Positions 1 through 8,702 are shown, counted from the first letter of the stretch. The stretch: DNA of 32,652 nucleotides from Treponema sp. (GCA_031272575.1 JAISTO010000171.1:1-32652), one strand, 5' to 3'. Made by a program: numbers and translations. The notes: generated by a model not told the origin, from the letters alone.

Positions 1-1
1 G

Positions 2-265
2 CGGGGGGGATACCCCCCCGCAACGCCCCCCCACCCGGTCCCTGATTGGGGGGCAGCGCAGCACCTGAAAAGTGCCGCGGCGGGCAAAATGTATTTTCCC
101 CCTCTCCCCCCCCCAGCGAAGAAAACCGAGCAGGATCGGTTGAGCACTTTTCAGGTGCAGGGTGGGGGGGGCGGACGGAAAAAACGCTTGCGCGTTTTTT
201 CTTGGAGTTTTTTCGACCGTTTACAGTCGAAAAAACTCCATAAGCACATTGCGAAGCAATGTGCG
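2..265. repeat. Dense cluster of inverted repeats: 2-9/13-20, 25-31/48-54, 61-75/144-158, 125-129/136-140, 178-187/192-201, 203-217/226-240, 245-253/257-265
   Basis: Perfect arms read directly, e.g. GCACCTGAAAAGTGC/GCACTTTTCAGGTGC, TGGAGTTTTTTCGAC/GTCGAAAAAACTCCA, GCACATTGC/GCAATGTGC. Confidence 0.8.
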
Positions 266-286
266 GCGTAATCGCCCCCCCCTCCT

Positions 287-1539
287 CCATGATCCGCATT
301 GCGCTGTCGCGGTAGCGGTTCAGCGCGGCGGTCTCGTAGCGCCATTCCGCGCCCGCGCCTTTTTTGAGCACCGGCGTGCGGAAGACGAAGGCCGTGCGGA
401 GCTTCTCGAGGGGCTCGAGGCGGGACTGACGGGCCTCGAGCGCGCGGAGGGGGTCCGCGCCGCGGACGTAGGGGACGCCCCGGGGGTAGCAGAAGTCCGC
501 GCCGTACAGTTCTATGGCGGCCGCGCCCGCGGCCTGGGCCAGCGCTATCGCGGCGTAGGTGACATTGCCGCCCGAGGTGTCGAGCGCGCTTAGGGGGGGG
601 GAGTACGCGCCGGCCGCGAGGCGGGCAAGGGGGTGGCCGCCCGCGAAGAAGCGGACCGTGGTTTTTTTCGCGAGCGCGGCCAGGGGGGGGGGGGCTTGCG
701 AGATCGATGTACAGGAGGGGGGGGAGGGGTACGCCGATGAAGTGCTGGAGGCTCGCGTGCTGGCAGTCGATAGAGACAGCCGCGTCCGGCACAAGCCCCG
801 CGGCGGCCAGGGACGGGAGGCTCGTGTCGGTTGCGAGGATGAAGAACGCGCCGCGCCGCGCCGTGCGCCGCTTTTTGAGCGCCGCAATGCTTTTTTCGAG
901 CGAGGGCCCCGCCGCGGTGATCGCCACGACCGCGCCCCGGCAGGCGGGGAGGGGAGGGGAGTCCCCCGCTGCCTGGGCCCGGGCCGCGGCCTCTATGTTG
1001 CGGATGATGTTGCCGAACCAGCGGAGCCCGAAGTGCGCCTGCACCGAGTAGTCGGCCCGCACCCGATCGAGCGCGCGGCGGATAGCAGCCTCGGCGCCGG
1101 CGAAGAGGGCCTCGTCCGCCGCGCGGCGCTGCCTTAGGGGGAGCACCCGCAGCGCCCCCGTGAGCGCCGGGAAGCAGCGCCCCGTGATCGTCTCCTCGAT
1201 GGCAGAGGGCGCGGGGTCAGAGAGCAGGTGAAAGCGGGGGTCCGAGAAGAGCGGGCCGTAGTCGATGGCCCCGAAGAGCGCGGCCAGGGCCTTGGCCCCG
1301 TAGTCAATCACCAGGACGGCCGCGGTGCCGGGCCGCTCGAGGAGGGCGCGCGCCTCGAAGCCCCCGCCCAGGCCCTCGAGGACGAAGAAGCCATCGCCCG
1401 GCGGGAGGCTCGCGGCCAGGCGCCGCGCGTCCCGGGCCGGGTCCACCAGCGAATGCAGCGCCCGGGGCGCCCCGCCCTCCGCCGCGAGCAGGGGCACGAG
1501 CGCGCCGCTTCTGGCGCGGGCGAACGTGTAGGGGGACAT
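287..1539 (-). pseudogene. MptE-like / motility-associated factor (DUF115) family protein, frame-disrupted at a 12-G tract (683-694); 3' end unresolved
   Basis: N-terminal part (..GLRWFGNIIRNIEAA..VVAITAAGPSLEKSI..DAAVSIDCQHASLQHFIGVPLPPLLYIDLASPPP) is in one frame; the C-terminal part (LAALAKKTTVRFFAGGHPLARLAAGAYSPPLSALDTSGGNVTYAAIALAQAAGAAAIELYGADFCYPRGVPYV...YRDSAMRIMEE) is in another. Confidence 0.75.
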
Positions 1540-1596
1540 GCGGATATGTTACCTAAAAAAAGCCCCCTCTGGCAAGAGGGCGTAGAGGTCTACCCC

Positions 1597-1638
1597 AAAA
1601 AACAAGAGGAGGCAGGACAGAGTCCCGCACTCCTCTTG
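1597..1638 (-). terminator. Rho-independent terminator downstream of the RRM gene
   Basis: CAAGAGGAG(1603-1611)/CTCCTCTTG(1630-1638) stem with inner GGAC/GTCC; followed by TTTTTT on the minus strand. Confidence 0.8.
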
Positions 1639-1719
1639 AGGCGCCTCATCTTTTTTGAGTCTTTTGGAATTTGATGCCCCGCCCCGGATTGGGCAGAGGC
1701 TTTCGTCGATCAGAGGGAA

Positions 1720-2013
1720 TCAGTATCCGTATCCGCCGCCTCCGTGCGGGGCTCTGTCCCGGGGTGGACGATCCATTGCTTCGTTCACCCTGAGTTGGCG
1801 GCCGTCGAGGTCCTTGCCATTTGTCCCCGCAATCGCGGCGGCGGCTTCTTCATCCGTGCCCATTTCGACAAAGCCGAAGCCCTTGGAGCGATTACTGTCT
1901 CTGTCGCAGACGATTTTTGCAGAGACGACAGTTCCGAATTCCGAGAAGCGGTTCGTCAGACCGTCTTCACTTGTTTGGTAAGAGAGGTTGCCCACATACA
2001 GTTTCTTGCCCAT
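1720..2013 (-). CDS. RNA-binding protein, RRM domain (cold-inducible / Rbp type)
   Basis: MGKKLYVGNLSYQTSEDGLTNRFSEFG...RSKGFGFVEM (RNP1/RNP2), Gly-rich tail HGGGGYGY. Confidence 0.93.
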   Translation of the reverse strand: MGKKLYVGNLSYQTSEDGLTNRFSEFGTVVSAKIVCDRDSNRSKGFGFVEMGTDEEAAAAIAGTNGKDLDGRQLRVNEAMDRPPRDRAPHGGGGYGY

Positions 2014-2036
2014 TGAAAAAAATCCTTTTCCCGGAA

Positions 2037-2062
2037 GGAACGGCCTTCCTTTCGGCCGTTCC
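2037..2062 (-). promoter_or_regulatory. Stem-loop in 5' leader of RRM gene
   Basis: GGAACGGCC - 8 nt - GGCCGTTCC perfect 9-bp stem ending 24 nt upstream of the ATG. Confidence 0.6.
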
Positions 2063-2139
2063 GATGCGTCCGGGCGCGCTGTGGACCTTGCGGGTCCGAT
2101 TATATGCGCCCACAAACAGTGGGTGTCTCAGCCCTGCCG

Positions 2140-2382
2140 AAAAAATCGACATGGAGTACCATGGGGTCTTTGGGGCAGAGTATGGGATACCAATACGAGG
2201 GGGAATTACAGTATATGCGGTACAGGCGTTTCCGCCTGCGGGCGCGTACCAAAACGGCGCCAACGGCACGGACATACTGCCGGTATACGAGAAAACCGAG
2301 ATTCCAGATCGCAACGCGAGGCCGCTCCCTTGCGGGAAGAGCCGATAAAAAACACAATTCAAACAGAAAAATCCTATTTCTG
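2140..2382 (-). ncRNA. Candidate structured RNA (independent sRNA or long RRM leader)
   Basis: Downstream of a near-consensus promoter; several hairpins including CAGGCG-GAAA-CGCCTG, CAGAAA/TTTCTG and long-range CAGTATGT/ATATACTG; ends at CATGG-TACT-CCATG-TCGA-TTTTTT. Confidence 0.45.
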
Positions 2383-2388
2383 GCTTAA

Positions 2389-2417
2389 ATAATAACACTT
2401 TTGAATATATTTGTCAA
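2389..2417 (-). promoter_or_regulatory. Sigma70-type promoter, TTGACA-17-TATTAT
   Basis: Minus strand TTGACA (2417-2412), 17-nt spacer, TATTAT (2394-2389). Confidence 0.75.
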
Positions 2418-2469
2418 GTACTTTTTCCATTTTTTTTCATTTTTTGTTGAAAAATGGCATCTTTTTTTC

Positions 2470-5400
2470 TTAATGCGCCGGTTTTTTCCCGGAATCCGCA
2501 AAAGGCTGAGCCCAATCATCAGCCGCATCGCTCACTTCACGATAGTTTACCCCTATGGCGCTGAAATGCCTGCGGGCGCAAAGTATCTTCCGGCGCTCGT
2601 GGGGGTACTGAAGTTTGGACAGGTTCATCGAGCCCTTTGTTTCCCGGACCAGTTCGAGACAGCCCTTGCCGTCCTCCGTGCGGAGCACTATGCCCCAATC
2701 GGGGTTGTAGTTAAAAATGATGGCCGGAATGCGTATTTTGAAACCTGCCGGAAACTTGAAGTAGCAGAGCACGTTCCCGCGGCGATCCTCCTGCTGTAAG
2801 CGGTTTTGGACGAAGCGCTGCTCGACATCCGAATCGATCTGCACTTTATCGTAGAGGCTGTGCGCCGAACCCGGGATAAGTTCCTGCTGCGGGAAATCCT
2901 TTTCCCTGGGGAAGAACTCCTCCATACTGCGGGCGGCCGCGGCCTCATCCATTTCCAGCGGCCTGTAGACGATGTTCTCCGCGATCTGATCCGCGGCCGC
3001 GTCTTTCAGCACACGGATAAACACTTCCGCAAACCCTTCAGGATTTACGAAAATGTTCTGCTTTTGCCCAGGATGGAGATTTTTGAAGACGGCGAGTACC
3101 GTAGAGCGGGTCAGGCCGGTTTCCTTTGCGGCCCGCTCGATCAGGTTCAGCACCGGGGAGGCGGACTGCGTTTCATGGACATTCACTTTGCCGTACGCCG
3201 GCAGGGAACGCCCGCTGAAGTGCCGCAGTTCCCCCTTGCGCACACTGACGTCGTTGCCGAAATGTACAACAGAGCGTTCCCCCTTTTCCTCGATCTGCAC
3301 GATCTTGTAGCCGCGCAGGTTTTTATCTTTCGTCCAACGGTAGAAATCATAACCGACGGGAAAGTACGACATAAACGTTTCGCGCCGGCCGCTCGTATCC
3401 GTCACGGTAATTTGTATTTTTGCGCAGCCGAGTTTTGTTTCAAGCAGAGAGATCGCGTAATTCGAAAGAACGAACGCGCCGGCGGAAACGGTTATGCGGG
3501 GGGACGGAAACACCGCCGCGTTAAGCGCGGCGGCGCATTCTTTTATCAGCGCGTCCGTATCCATGATGATGCTATACTCGGCCGGCCGCGAGAGGCGTTT
3601 CCAAAAGGCAATGAACGCGGGGCTCGTAAAAACAGCGTCCTTACGCCGCGCCCGGCAGCGGCGTGTCTTCGCCGGCGTGGGCGGCGCCGCATCGCCTGAC
3701 TCCGCGTACTCGCTCTGCAGGGCCGACACATACTCTTCATAAGACTCGTTAGCCACCACGGTGAGTATATTGACGCTCTCGTCTTTTATCTGATCGCCCG
3801 CTTCGTTCCGCGCAAGCCGGAGTCCGCGGCCTATTTCCTGCCGCTTGCGGCTGTCCGACCGGGAGCTGTTCAGCGTACAGATGCAGAACACGTTGGGATT
3901 GTCCCAGCCTTCGCGGAGCGCGGAGTGCGCAAACAGAAACGCGGTTTTTTCCGAAAAACTGAGCAGTTTTTCTTTGTCCCGCATAATCAGCCTGAAGGCG
4001 TTCTTTTCCGCTTCCAGTATCTTTTTCCGTTCTTCCGCCGGCATATTCGCGGTTTCAAACGAATCGAGAAATCCGGCGTCACCTTTCTTTTGCGCAAAAT
4101 ATCCCTTATGCACTTCCGCGGCTTCGATGTTTTTGAAGTACGGATCGGCAGCCTTTAATTTGTTGAACGCGTTTTCAAAAAGGATTTTTATGAACGGCTC
4201 GGAAGCGCCGCCCCCGGAAGCGGCACCGGTATAATTCGCCACGCGGTCGATAAAAAAGAGGGACAGTACTTTTATGCCTCTGGCGCGCAGCTCTTTCTGC
4301 CGTTCAAAATGACACCTGATCGTTTCCTCAATCTGCACACGGAAAATTTCTTTTTTGGAAAGAGTAATACTGCGCGAATCGGTCAAAATTGATTGATTGG
4401 TAAAGACGACTGTGTTGGCCGCCTTGTTTATTTCCTCGACGACAAAACCCGCGAATTCGGGATTGCGCGTTTTTACGGAAAGATCATCCCCCTGCCTTAA
4501 GCGCAGCGGCCGCACCGACGCGGTGCCGTTTTCAATAACCGCCGCTTTTACTTTCGCCTGCGGCAGGCCGCGCCCGCTGCTTATGCTTTCCAGTTCGAGC
4601 GAGAGCGGGGCGTCGTGTACATTGTGCTGCTGCGTCACTCCGAACACGCGGATTTTTTTTACGAGATTCTGCCGGAACGCGTCAACAGGAGAAAGCCGGT
4701 ACACGAGATTGTAAGGGTCTGCCGGAGTGGCGCTGTAATTGATCGCGAAGAGGGGGTTCAAGCGCCGCAGCGCCTGACGCGAAATGTCACTCCGGTAATT
4801 CTGACTCTCGTCCAGTATCAAAACAGGCCGCACCGATTGAATGTACTGAATCGGCCGCCGCCCTTCCTGCCCCCTTTCCCCGTCTTTAAAAATGAGATTC
4901 GTGCTTCTGTTGAAACTGTCGATAGTCATCACGAGTATCTCTATGCATTGGGACGAGGCGAAATGACTCAAGCGGTTCAACTGCCGGCTGTCGTATTCAA
5001 TCAGGTTGGCCTGCTCGCCGCGGTACAGTGCACTGAAATGTCCGCGCATCTGACGGAACGCGGCGGCCGTCCCCTCGAAGATCGCCGTGCCCGGGGTAAC
5101 GATGATGAACTTGCGGAAGCCGCAGCGCGCGCGCAATTCGTGGATAGTGCGGAAGTACGTGTAGGTTTTTCCTGCGCCCGTTTCCATGTCAACCGTGAAG
5201 ACCGGGTATCGCAGTTCCTGATCCGGGAGCCCGCGGACGCGCAGCGCGGGCCCCTCGTCGCAGCGGAGTACGGGGTTGATCGGCAGGGGCGGCTGGTTCT
5301 CTGCCGCGCGGATGTTGTTGCGCGTCCTGAGGATACGGCAGTAGTTGCGGTACAGAAGTTCCTCGTCAAGAATTGGAGTCAGTTCCGAATCGAAAAGGCG

Positions 5401-5493
5401 GCCGCATTCCCGAGGGAATCCCCTGAAAAGTTCCACTATGCTTTCGACGGCATCCATCTGGTGAGGCTGTTCAGATTCAAACTTAAACTGCAT
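2470..5493 (-). CDS. res: Type III restriction-modification system endonuclease subunit Res
   Basis: Helicase Walker A (TVDMETGAGKTYTYFRTIHEL), DESQ box (VLILDESQNYRS), SF2 motif (ALREGWDNPNVFCICTLNSSRSDSRKRQEIGRGLRL); adjacent to mod. Confidence 0.93.
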   Translation of the reverse strand: MQFKFESEQPHQMDAVESIVELFRGFPRECGRLFDSELTPILDEELLYRNYCRILRTRNNIRAAENQPPLPINPVLRCDEGPALRVRGLPDQELRYPVFTVDMETGAGKTYTYFRTIHELRARCGFRKFIIVTPGTAIFEGTAAAFRQMRGHFSALYRGEQANLIEYDSRQLNRLSHFASSQCIEILVMTIDSFNRSTNLIFKDGERGQEGRRPIQYIQSVRPVLILDESQNYRSDISRQALRRLNPLFAINYSATPADPYNLVYRLSPVDAFRQNLVKKIRVFGVTQQHNVHDAPLSLELESISSGRGLPQAKVKAAVIENGTASVRPLRLRQGDDLSVKTRNPEFAGFVVEEINKAANTVVFTNQSILTDSRSITLSKKEIFRVQIEETIRCHFERQKELRARGIKVLSLFFIDRVANYTGAASGGGASEPFIKILFENAFNKLKAADPYFKNIEAAEVHKGYFAQKKGDAGFLDSFETANMPAEERKKILEAEKNAFRLIMRDKEKLLSFSEKTAFLFAHSALREGWDNPNVFCICTLNSSRSDSRKRQEIGRGLRLARNEAGDQIKDESVNILTVVANESYEEYVSALQSEYAESGDAAPPTPAKTRRCRARRKDAVFTSPAFIAFWKRLSRPAEYSIIMDTDALIKECAAALNAAVFPSPRITVSAGAFVLSNYAISLLETKLGCAKIQITVTDTSGRRETFMSYFPVGYDFYRWTKDKNLRGYKIVQIEEKGERSVVHFGNDVSVRKGELRHFSGRSLPAYGKVNVHETQSASPVLNLIERAAKETGLTRSTVLAVFKNLHPGQKQNIFVNPEGFAEVFIRVLKDAAADQIAENIVYRPLEMDEAAAARSMEEFFPREKDFPQQELIPGSAHSLYDKVQIDSDVEQRFVQNRLQQEDRRGNVLCYFKFPAGFKIRIPAIIFNYNPDWGIVLRTEDGKGCLELVRETKGSMNLSKLQYPHERRKILCARRHFSAIGVNYREVSDAADDWAQPFADSGKKPAH

Positions 5494-5499
5494 AACCCC

Positions 5500-7407
5500 T
5501 CAGATCGTGCGGACGCGCCCTTTGTCTTCGAGGGTGATTTTGTCCTGATCGCGCAGCGCGCAGTCCCGGCAGATAAATACATCGTTCTCGCCGAGCGAAA
5601 GCGCGGCCGCGGTAGCGGGAACAATGGTATCGTCGAGACAGACAAGAAGCGTGCGGCAGCATGAATCGCTGGTGATCTTCCAGACCGTGTTGCCGGGAAA
5701 CGCCGGCTGCCGCTCTATGCTGCTTTCGAGCGGAAAGCCCTCGAGCAGCAAAAGTTCGAGCAGCACAGGCCCGGTCTGCCAGCCCCGGACGAGCGGATCC
5801 GCGCAGCCTTCGAAGAGCGCTTCCAATTCCTCTATATCGCTGCCGGTGTAGTTTTGCCACTTGCGTATCATGGAACGGCCGGTACGGAAAACGCGGAAGC
5901 CCGTGTCCAGATCGCGCGCGTCCGGGAAATCCGCGCGGATTTTTTCTCCGGCCCTGCGGAGGCGCTCTTTGCCGACATCACAAATAGTTCCATACCCTGC
6001 CTTTGCCGCCTCGCTCTTCGGATGGCAGGGCTCCGGCACCTGCACGAGAATAAAGCGCCGTCTGCCGCCGTCTTCCGCGTTCGCCTGCATAACCGCATGG
6101 CCGGTGGTTCCCGAGCCGGAAAAGAAATCGAGGATGAGGTCGGGTTCTTCATCCTTTTTTGTGTTTGTGGCAATGCGCAAAAAGTGGGTGATAAGACTGA
6201 CCGGTTTCGGATGGTCAAAAAATGTCTTCCCGTTAAAAAGATCGCGGATTTCCCTGGCAGCGCTCTCGTTGAAAAATTCAGAGAGCCAGTTTCGGTAAGG
6301 AATAGTCCGCGTAATGGGGATGTTATTGTTGTCGACAAATTGGTACTGCTTGAAGTAGACGTTCCACTTGTCCCTTTTACGCTTAAACACAATGAAATCG
6401 TGCGCCTTCCCCCACTGCACTTTTTTCCGGCTCCAGCGCCAGCACCAGCCGTTTTGTTCTTTTACGCCCCCCGGGTGTACTTTCGTTCCGTCAGGCGCGG
6501 CAATGGGAAAATCCATCGATGCGGAGTACTGCAGGCTGCCCCTGTCCAACTTGTTCAGTTTGTATTTTCCCCGCCGCCTGAAATGCCGATCCCTGAACGG
6601 GTACGCAGACTCGTTCATCGACTGCATTTGATTCAGGTTGAGCGCGCCGATGTTTTTTGCATACAGCAAAATCGAGTCATGTTCTACGGAAATAAACCTC
6701 GTGTCGAGGCGCGCGGACACGCCGCTCTTCCGTACAAACTCAGCGACAAAGTTCTCCTGTCCAAAAATCTCGTCGCAGAGGTGCCGCAGATTGTGCGCTT
6801 CATTATGGTCTATGCTGATGAAGATAACGCCGTCTTCGCGCAGTACGTTTCTGGCCGCGCGGAGACGCGGGTAGAGCATGGAAAGCCAGTTCGAGTGGAA
6901 GCGCCCCCCGTATTTGGGGTTCGTTGTCAAGGCATTACCCAGCGCGTCAACCTGACTCGTGCGTTTTGCGTAGGACTCCTGCGTTTCCGAGAAATCGTCT
7001 TTGTAAATGAAATCATGCCCGGTATTGTAGGGAGGATCAATGTAGATCATCTTGACGCGCCCGGCATAGGATTTTTGCAGCACCTTCAGAACTTCGAGGT
7101 TATCCCCTTCTATGTACTCGTTGCGGGTGCGCGCTTCGTCCACCCCCTCCCCGGGCACGGGCACGAGCGTACCCGCCGGAGGCAGCGCGGCCATGCGCCT
7201 GGCCTGCCGCTTCCCCGGCCATTCAAGCCCGTAGTGCGCCGGGTCCGAATCGTCATGTGCAAGGTCCTGGTCGAAGCGGTCCGAGAGTGCGTAGTACAGC
7301 GCGGAAAAATCGATCTCGTTGTCCCGAAACGCTTCCGGCGCGATCTGCCGCAGCGCCGCTATCTGCGCTTCGTTGAAGCGGAACGCCGGTATACCTTTTT
7401 CGAACAT
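5500..7407 (-). CDS. mod: Type III restriction-modification system methyltransferase subunit Mod
   Basis: MIYIDPPYNTGHDFIYKDDF (motif IV), DLILDFFSGSGTTGHAVMQ (motif I); 6 bp upstream of res; ATG at 7405-7407. Confidence 0.93.
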   Translation of the reverse strand: MFEKGIPAFRFNEAQIAALRQIAPEAFRDNEIDFSALYYALSDRFDQDLAHDDSDPAHYGLEWPGKRQARRMAALPPAGTLVPVPGEGVDEARTRNEYIEGDNLEVLKVLQKSYAGRVKMIYIDPPYNTGHDFIYKDDFSETQESYAKRTSQVDALGNALTTNPKYGGRFHSNWLSMLYPRLRAARNVLREDGVIFISIDHNEAHNLRHLCDEIFGQENFVAEFVRKSGVSARLDTRFISVEHDSILLYAKNIGALNLNQMQSMNESAYPFRDRHFRRRGKYKLNKLDRGSLQYSASMDFPIAAPDGTKVHPGGVKEQNGWCWRWSRKKVQWGKAHDFIVFKRKRDKWNVYFKQYQFVDNNNIPITRTIPYRNWLSEFFNESAAREIRDLFNGKTFFDHPKPVSLITHFLRIATNTKKDEEPDLILDFFSGSGTTGHAVMQANAEDGGRRRFILVQVPEPCHPKSEAAKAGYGTICDVGKERLRRAGEKIRADFPDARDLDTGFRVFRTGRSMIRKWQNYTGSDIEELEALFEGCADPLVRGWQTGPVLLELLLLEGFPLESSIERQPAFPGNTVWKITSDSCCRTLLVCLDDTIVPATAAALSLGENDVFICRDCALRDQDKITLEDKGRVRTI

Positions 7408-7477
7408 GACAGTAACCCTTATTGCGTATATTAGCATAAAGGGGGCGCGGATGGGAAGCACACGCGGGGGCAGGCGA

Positions 7478-8119
7478 TTACCGCACAAACCCCTCGAAAT
7501 AGGGCGGCAGGGGGGCGCCGGCGTCGAGGCCTTCGGGGAGCAGGGGCAGGGGGGGGAGCACGAGGCGCGCGGCATGGAGCAGGAGGCGCTTAAGGCCGGC
7601 TTCGGAGCGCAGCCTTTTGTTCAGAGCAAAGTCCCCGTATTTGTCGTCCCCGAGGATGGGGCAGCCCGCGGCCGCGAGGTGCCGCCGGATCTGATGCATG
7701 CGCCCGGTTCCCAGTTCCACTTCCACAAGCGAGGTTTCCGGCAGCGCGGCCTGCCCCGCGAGCACACGGTAGCGCGTCTCCGCCTGCCTGCGGACGCCCC
7801 GTTGTTCGAGCGCGCCGCGGATACGGCCCTCCGGCGGAACGGGCGCGCCCCCGCAGACCGCGAGGTAGACCTTGCGCGCGCCGCGCCCGGCAAAGACCTC
7901 GCCAAAGGCAGCGGCAGCGGCCCGCCCCTTCGCGGCAAGCAGCACCCCCGACGTGTCCCGGTCGAGCCGGTGGACGAGCCGCACTTCCCCGCCGTACGCG
8001 GCTTCCAGCAATGCGTCGAGCGAAGTATGAAGCCCCGCCCCCCCCTGCACCGCGAGGCCGGCGGGTTTATTCACTACGAGACAGACGTCGTTTTCAAAAA
8101 GTATGGATATATTTTTCAT
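7478..8119 (-). CDS. RluA-family pseudouridine synthase
   Basis: VNKPAGLAVQGG...VRLVHRLDRDTSGVLLAAKG...GRMHQIRRHLAAAGCPILGDDKYG. Confidence 0.93.
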   Translation of the reverse strand: MKNISILFENDVCLVVNKPAGLAVQGGAGLHTSLDALLEAAYGGEVRLVHRLDRDTSGVLLAAKGRAAAAAFGEVFAGRGARKVYLAVCGGAPVPPEGRIRGALEQRGVRRQAETRYRVLAGQAALPETSLVEVELGTGRMHQIRRHLAAAGCPILGDDKYGDFALNKRLRSEAGLKRLLLHAARLVLPPLPLLPEGLDAGAPLPPYFEGFVR

Positions 8120-8128
8120 GTGTTGTTC

Positions 8129-8137
8129 ATTATAGCA
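8129..8137 (-). promoter_or_regulatory. Extended -10 (TGCTATAAT) for pseudouridine synthase gene
   Basis: Minus strand TGC-TATAAT about 10 nt upstream of the ATG; no clear -35. Confidence 0.5.
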
Positions 8138-8167
8138 TAAATGACCTTAATTCCGATACTCTTAATA

Positions 8168-8208
8168 CGAAAAAAGAACTTTTTTCGAAAAAAAACGCGT
8201 TTTTTTCG
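8168..8208. repeat. Two overlapping AT-rich palindromes in the divergent intergenic region
   Basis: CGAAAAAAG-AA-CTTTTTTCG (68-87) and CGAAAAAAAACGCGTTTTTTTCG (86-108). Confidence 0.75.
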
Positions 8209-8239
8209 CCTTTTTTCACGAATTTTTCCCCCTACCCTC

Positions 8240-8268
8240 TTGATCTTTTTTTTTCATTTTTTTATACT
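8240..8268 (+). promoter_or_regulatory. Promoter of rpsL operon, TTGATC-17-TATACT
   Basis: TTGATC 8240-8245, 17-nt T-rich spacer, TATACT 8263-8268; about 50 nt upstream of rpsL. Confidence 0.7.
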
Positions 8269-8317
8269 GTGAATCCCTGCTCGCAGTGGGCGGGGATAAG
8301 GAGTTAGCAGTCGAAAG

Positions 8318-8692
8318 ATGCCTACGATTAACCAGTTGGTACGATTCGGCAGGAAGCAGGTCACTTCCAAAACGAAGTCGCCGGCTCTCCAGTCTTGCCC
8401 CCAGAAACGGGGCGTTTGCACACGGGTTATGACGGTAACCCCCAAAAAGCCCAACTCGGCGCTCCGCAAGGTGGCGCGTGTCAGGCTCTCTCATGGGACG
8501 GAGGTCACCGCCTACATTCCCGGTATAGGGCACAATCTGCAGGAGCACTCGGTGGTGCTGGTGCGGGGCGGCAGGGTCAAGGACCTCCCCGGCGTCCGTT
8601 ACCATATCATCAGGGGGGCAAAGGACACCCTCGGCGTAGAAGACCGCAAGCGGGGCCGTTCAAAGTACGGCGCCAAGCGGCCGAAGGCGTAG
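8318..8692 (+). CDS. rpsL: 30S ribosomal protein S12
   Basis: [15 protein letters not shown]...[28 protein letters not shown]. Confidence 0.99.
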   Translation: MPTINQLVRFGRKQVTSKTKSPALQSCPQKRGVCTRVMTVTPKKPNSALRKVARVRLSHGTEVTAYIPGIGHNLQEHSVVLVRGGRVKDLPGVRYHIIRGAKDTLGVEDRKRGRSKYGAKRPKA

Positions 8693-8702
8693 GAAGGCAC
8701 AC

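Noticed and set aside
61-158. Integron attC-like site (T. denticola has an integron)
   Set aside because: No GTTRRRY/RYYYAAC core sites and the arms pair as plain inverted repeats.
2115-2135. GGGCTGAGACACCC resembling the TPP riboswitch CUGAGA box
   Set aside because: The rest of the THI box (GAACCUGAUCUGG..) is missing and the neighbouring gene is not a thiamin gene.
2100-2398. Small ORFs on both strands in the 2.1-2.4 kb intergenic region
   Set aside because: None looks like a protein and none has a convincing RBS; RNA interpretation preferred.
5500-7407. Phase-variable Type III mod
   Set aside because: No homopolymer or short tandem repeat long enough to switch frame was seen in mod; ORF intact.
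5854-7434. 526-aa plus-strand ORF antisense to mod
   Set aside because: No recognisable motifs; the minus strand carries clear DPPY and FSGSGTT motifs of Mod.
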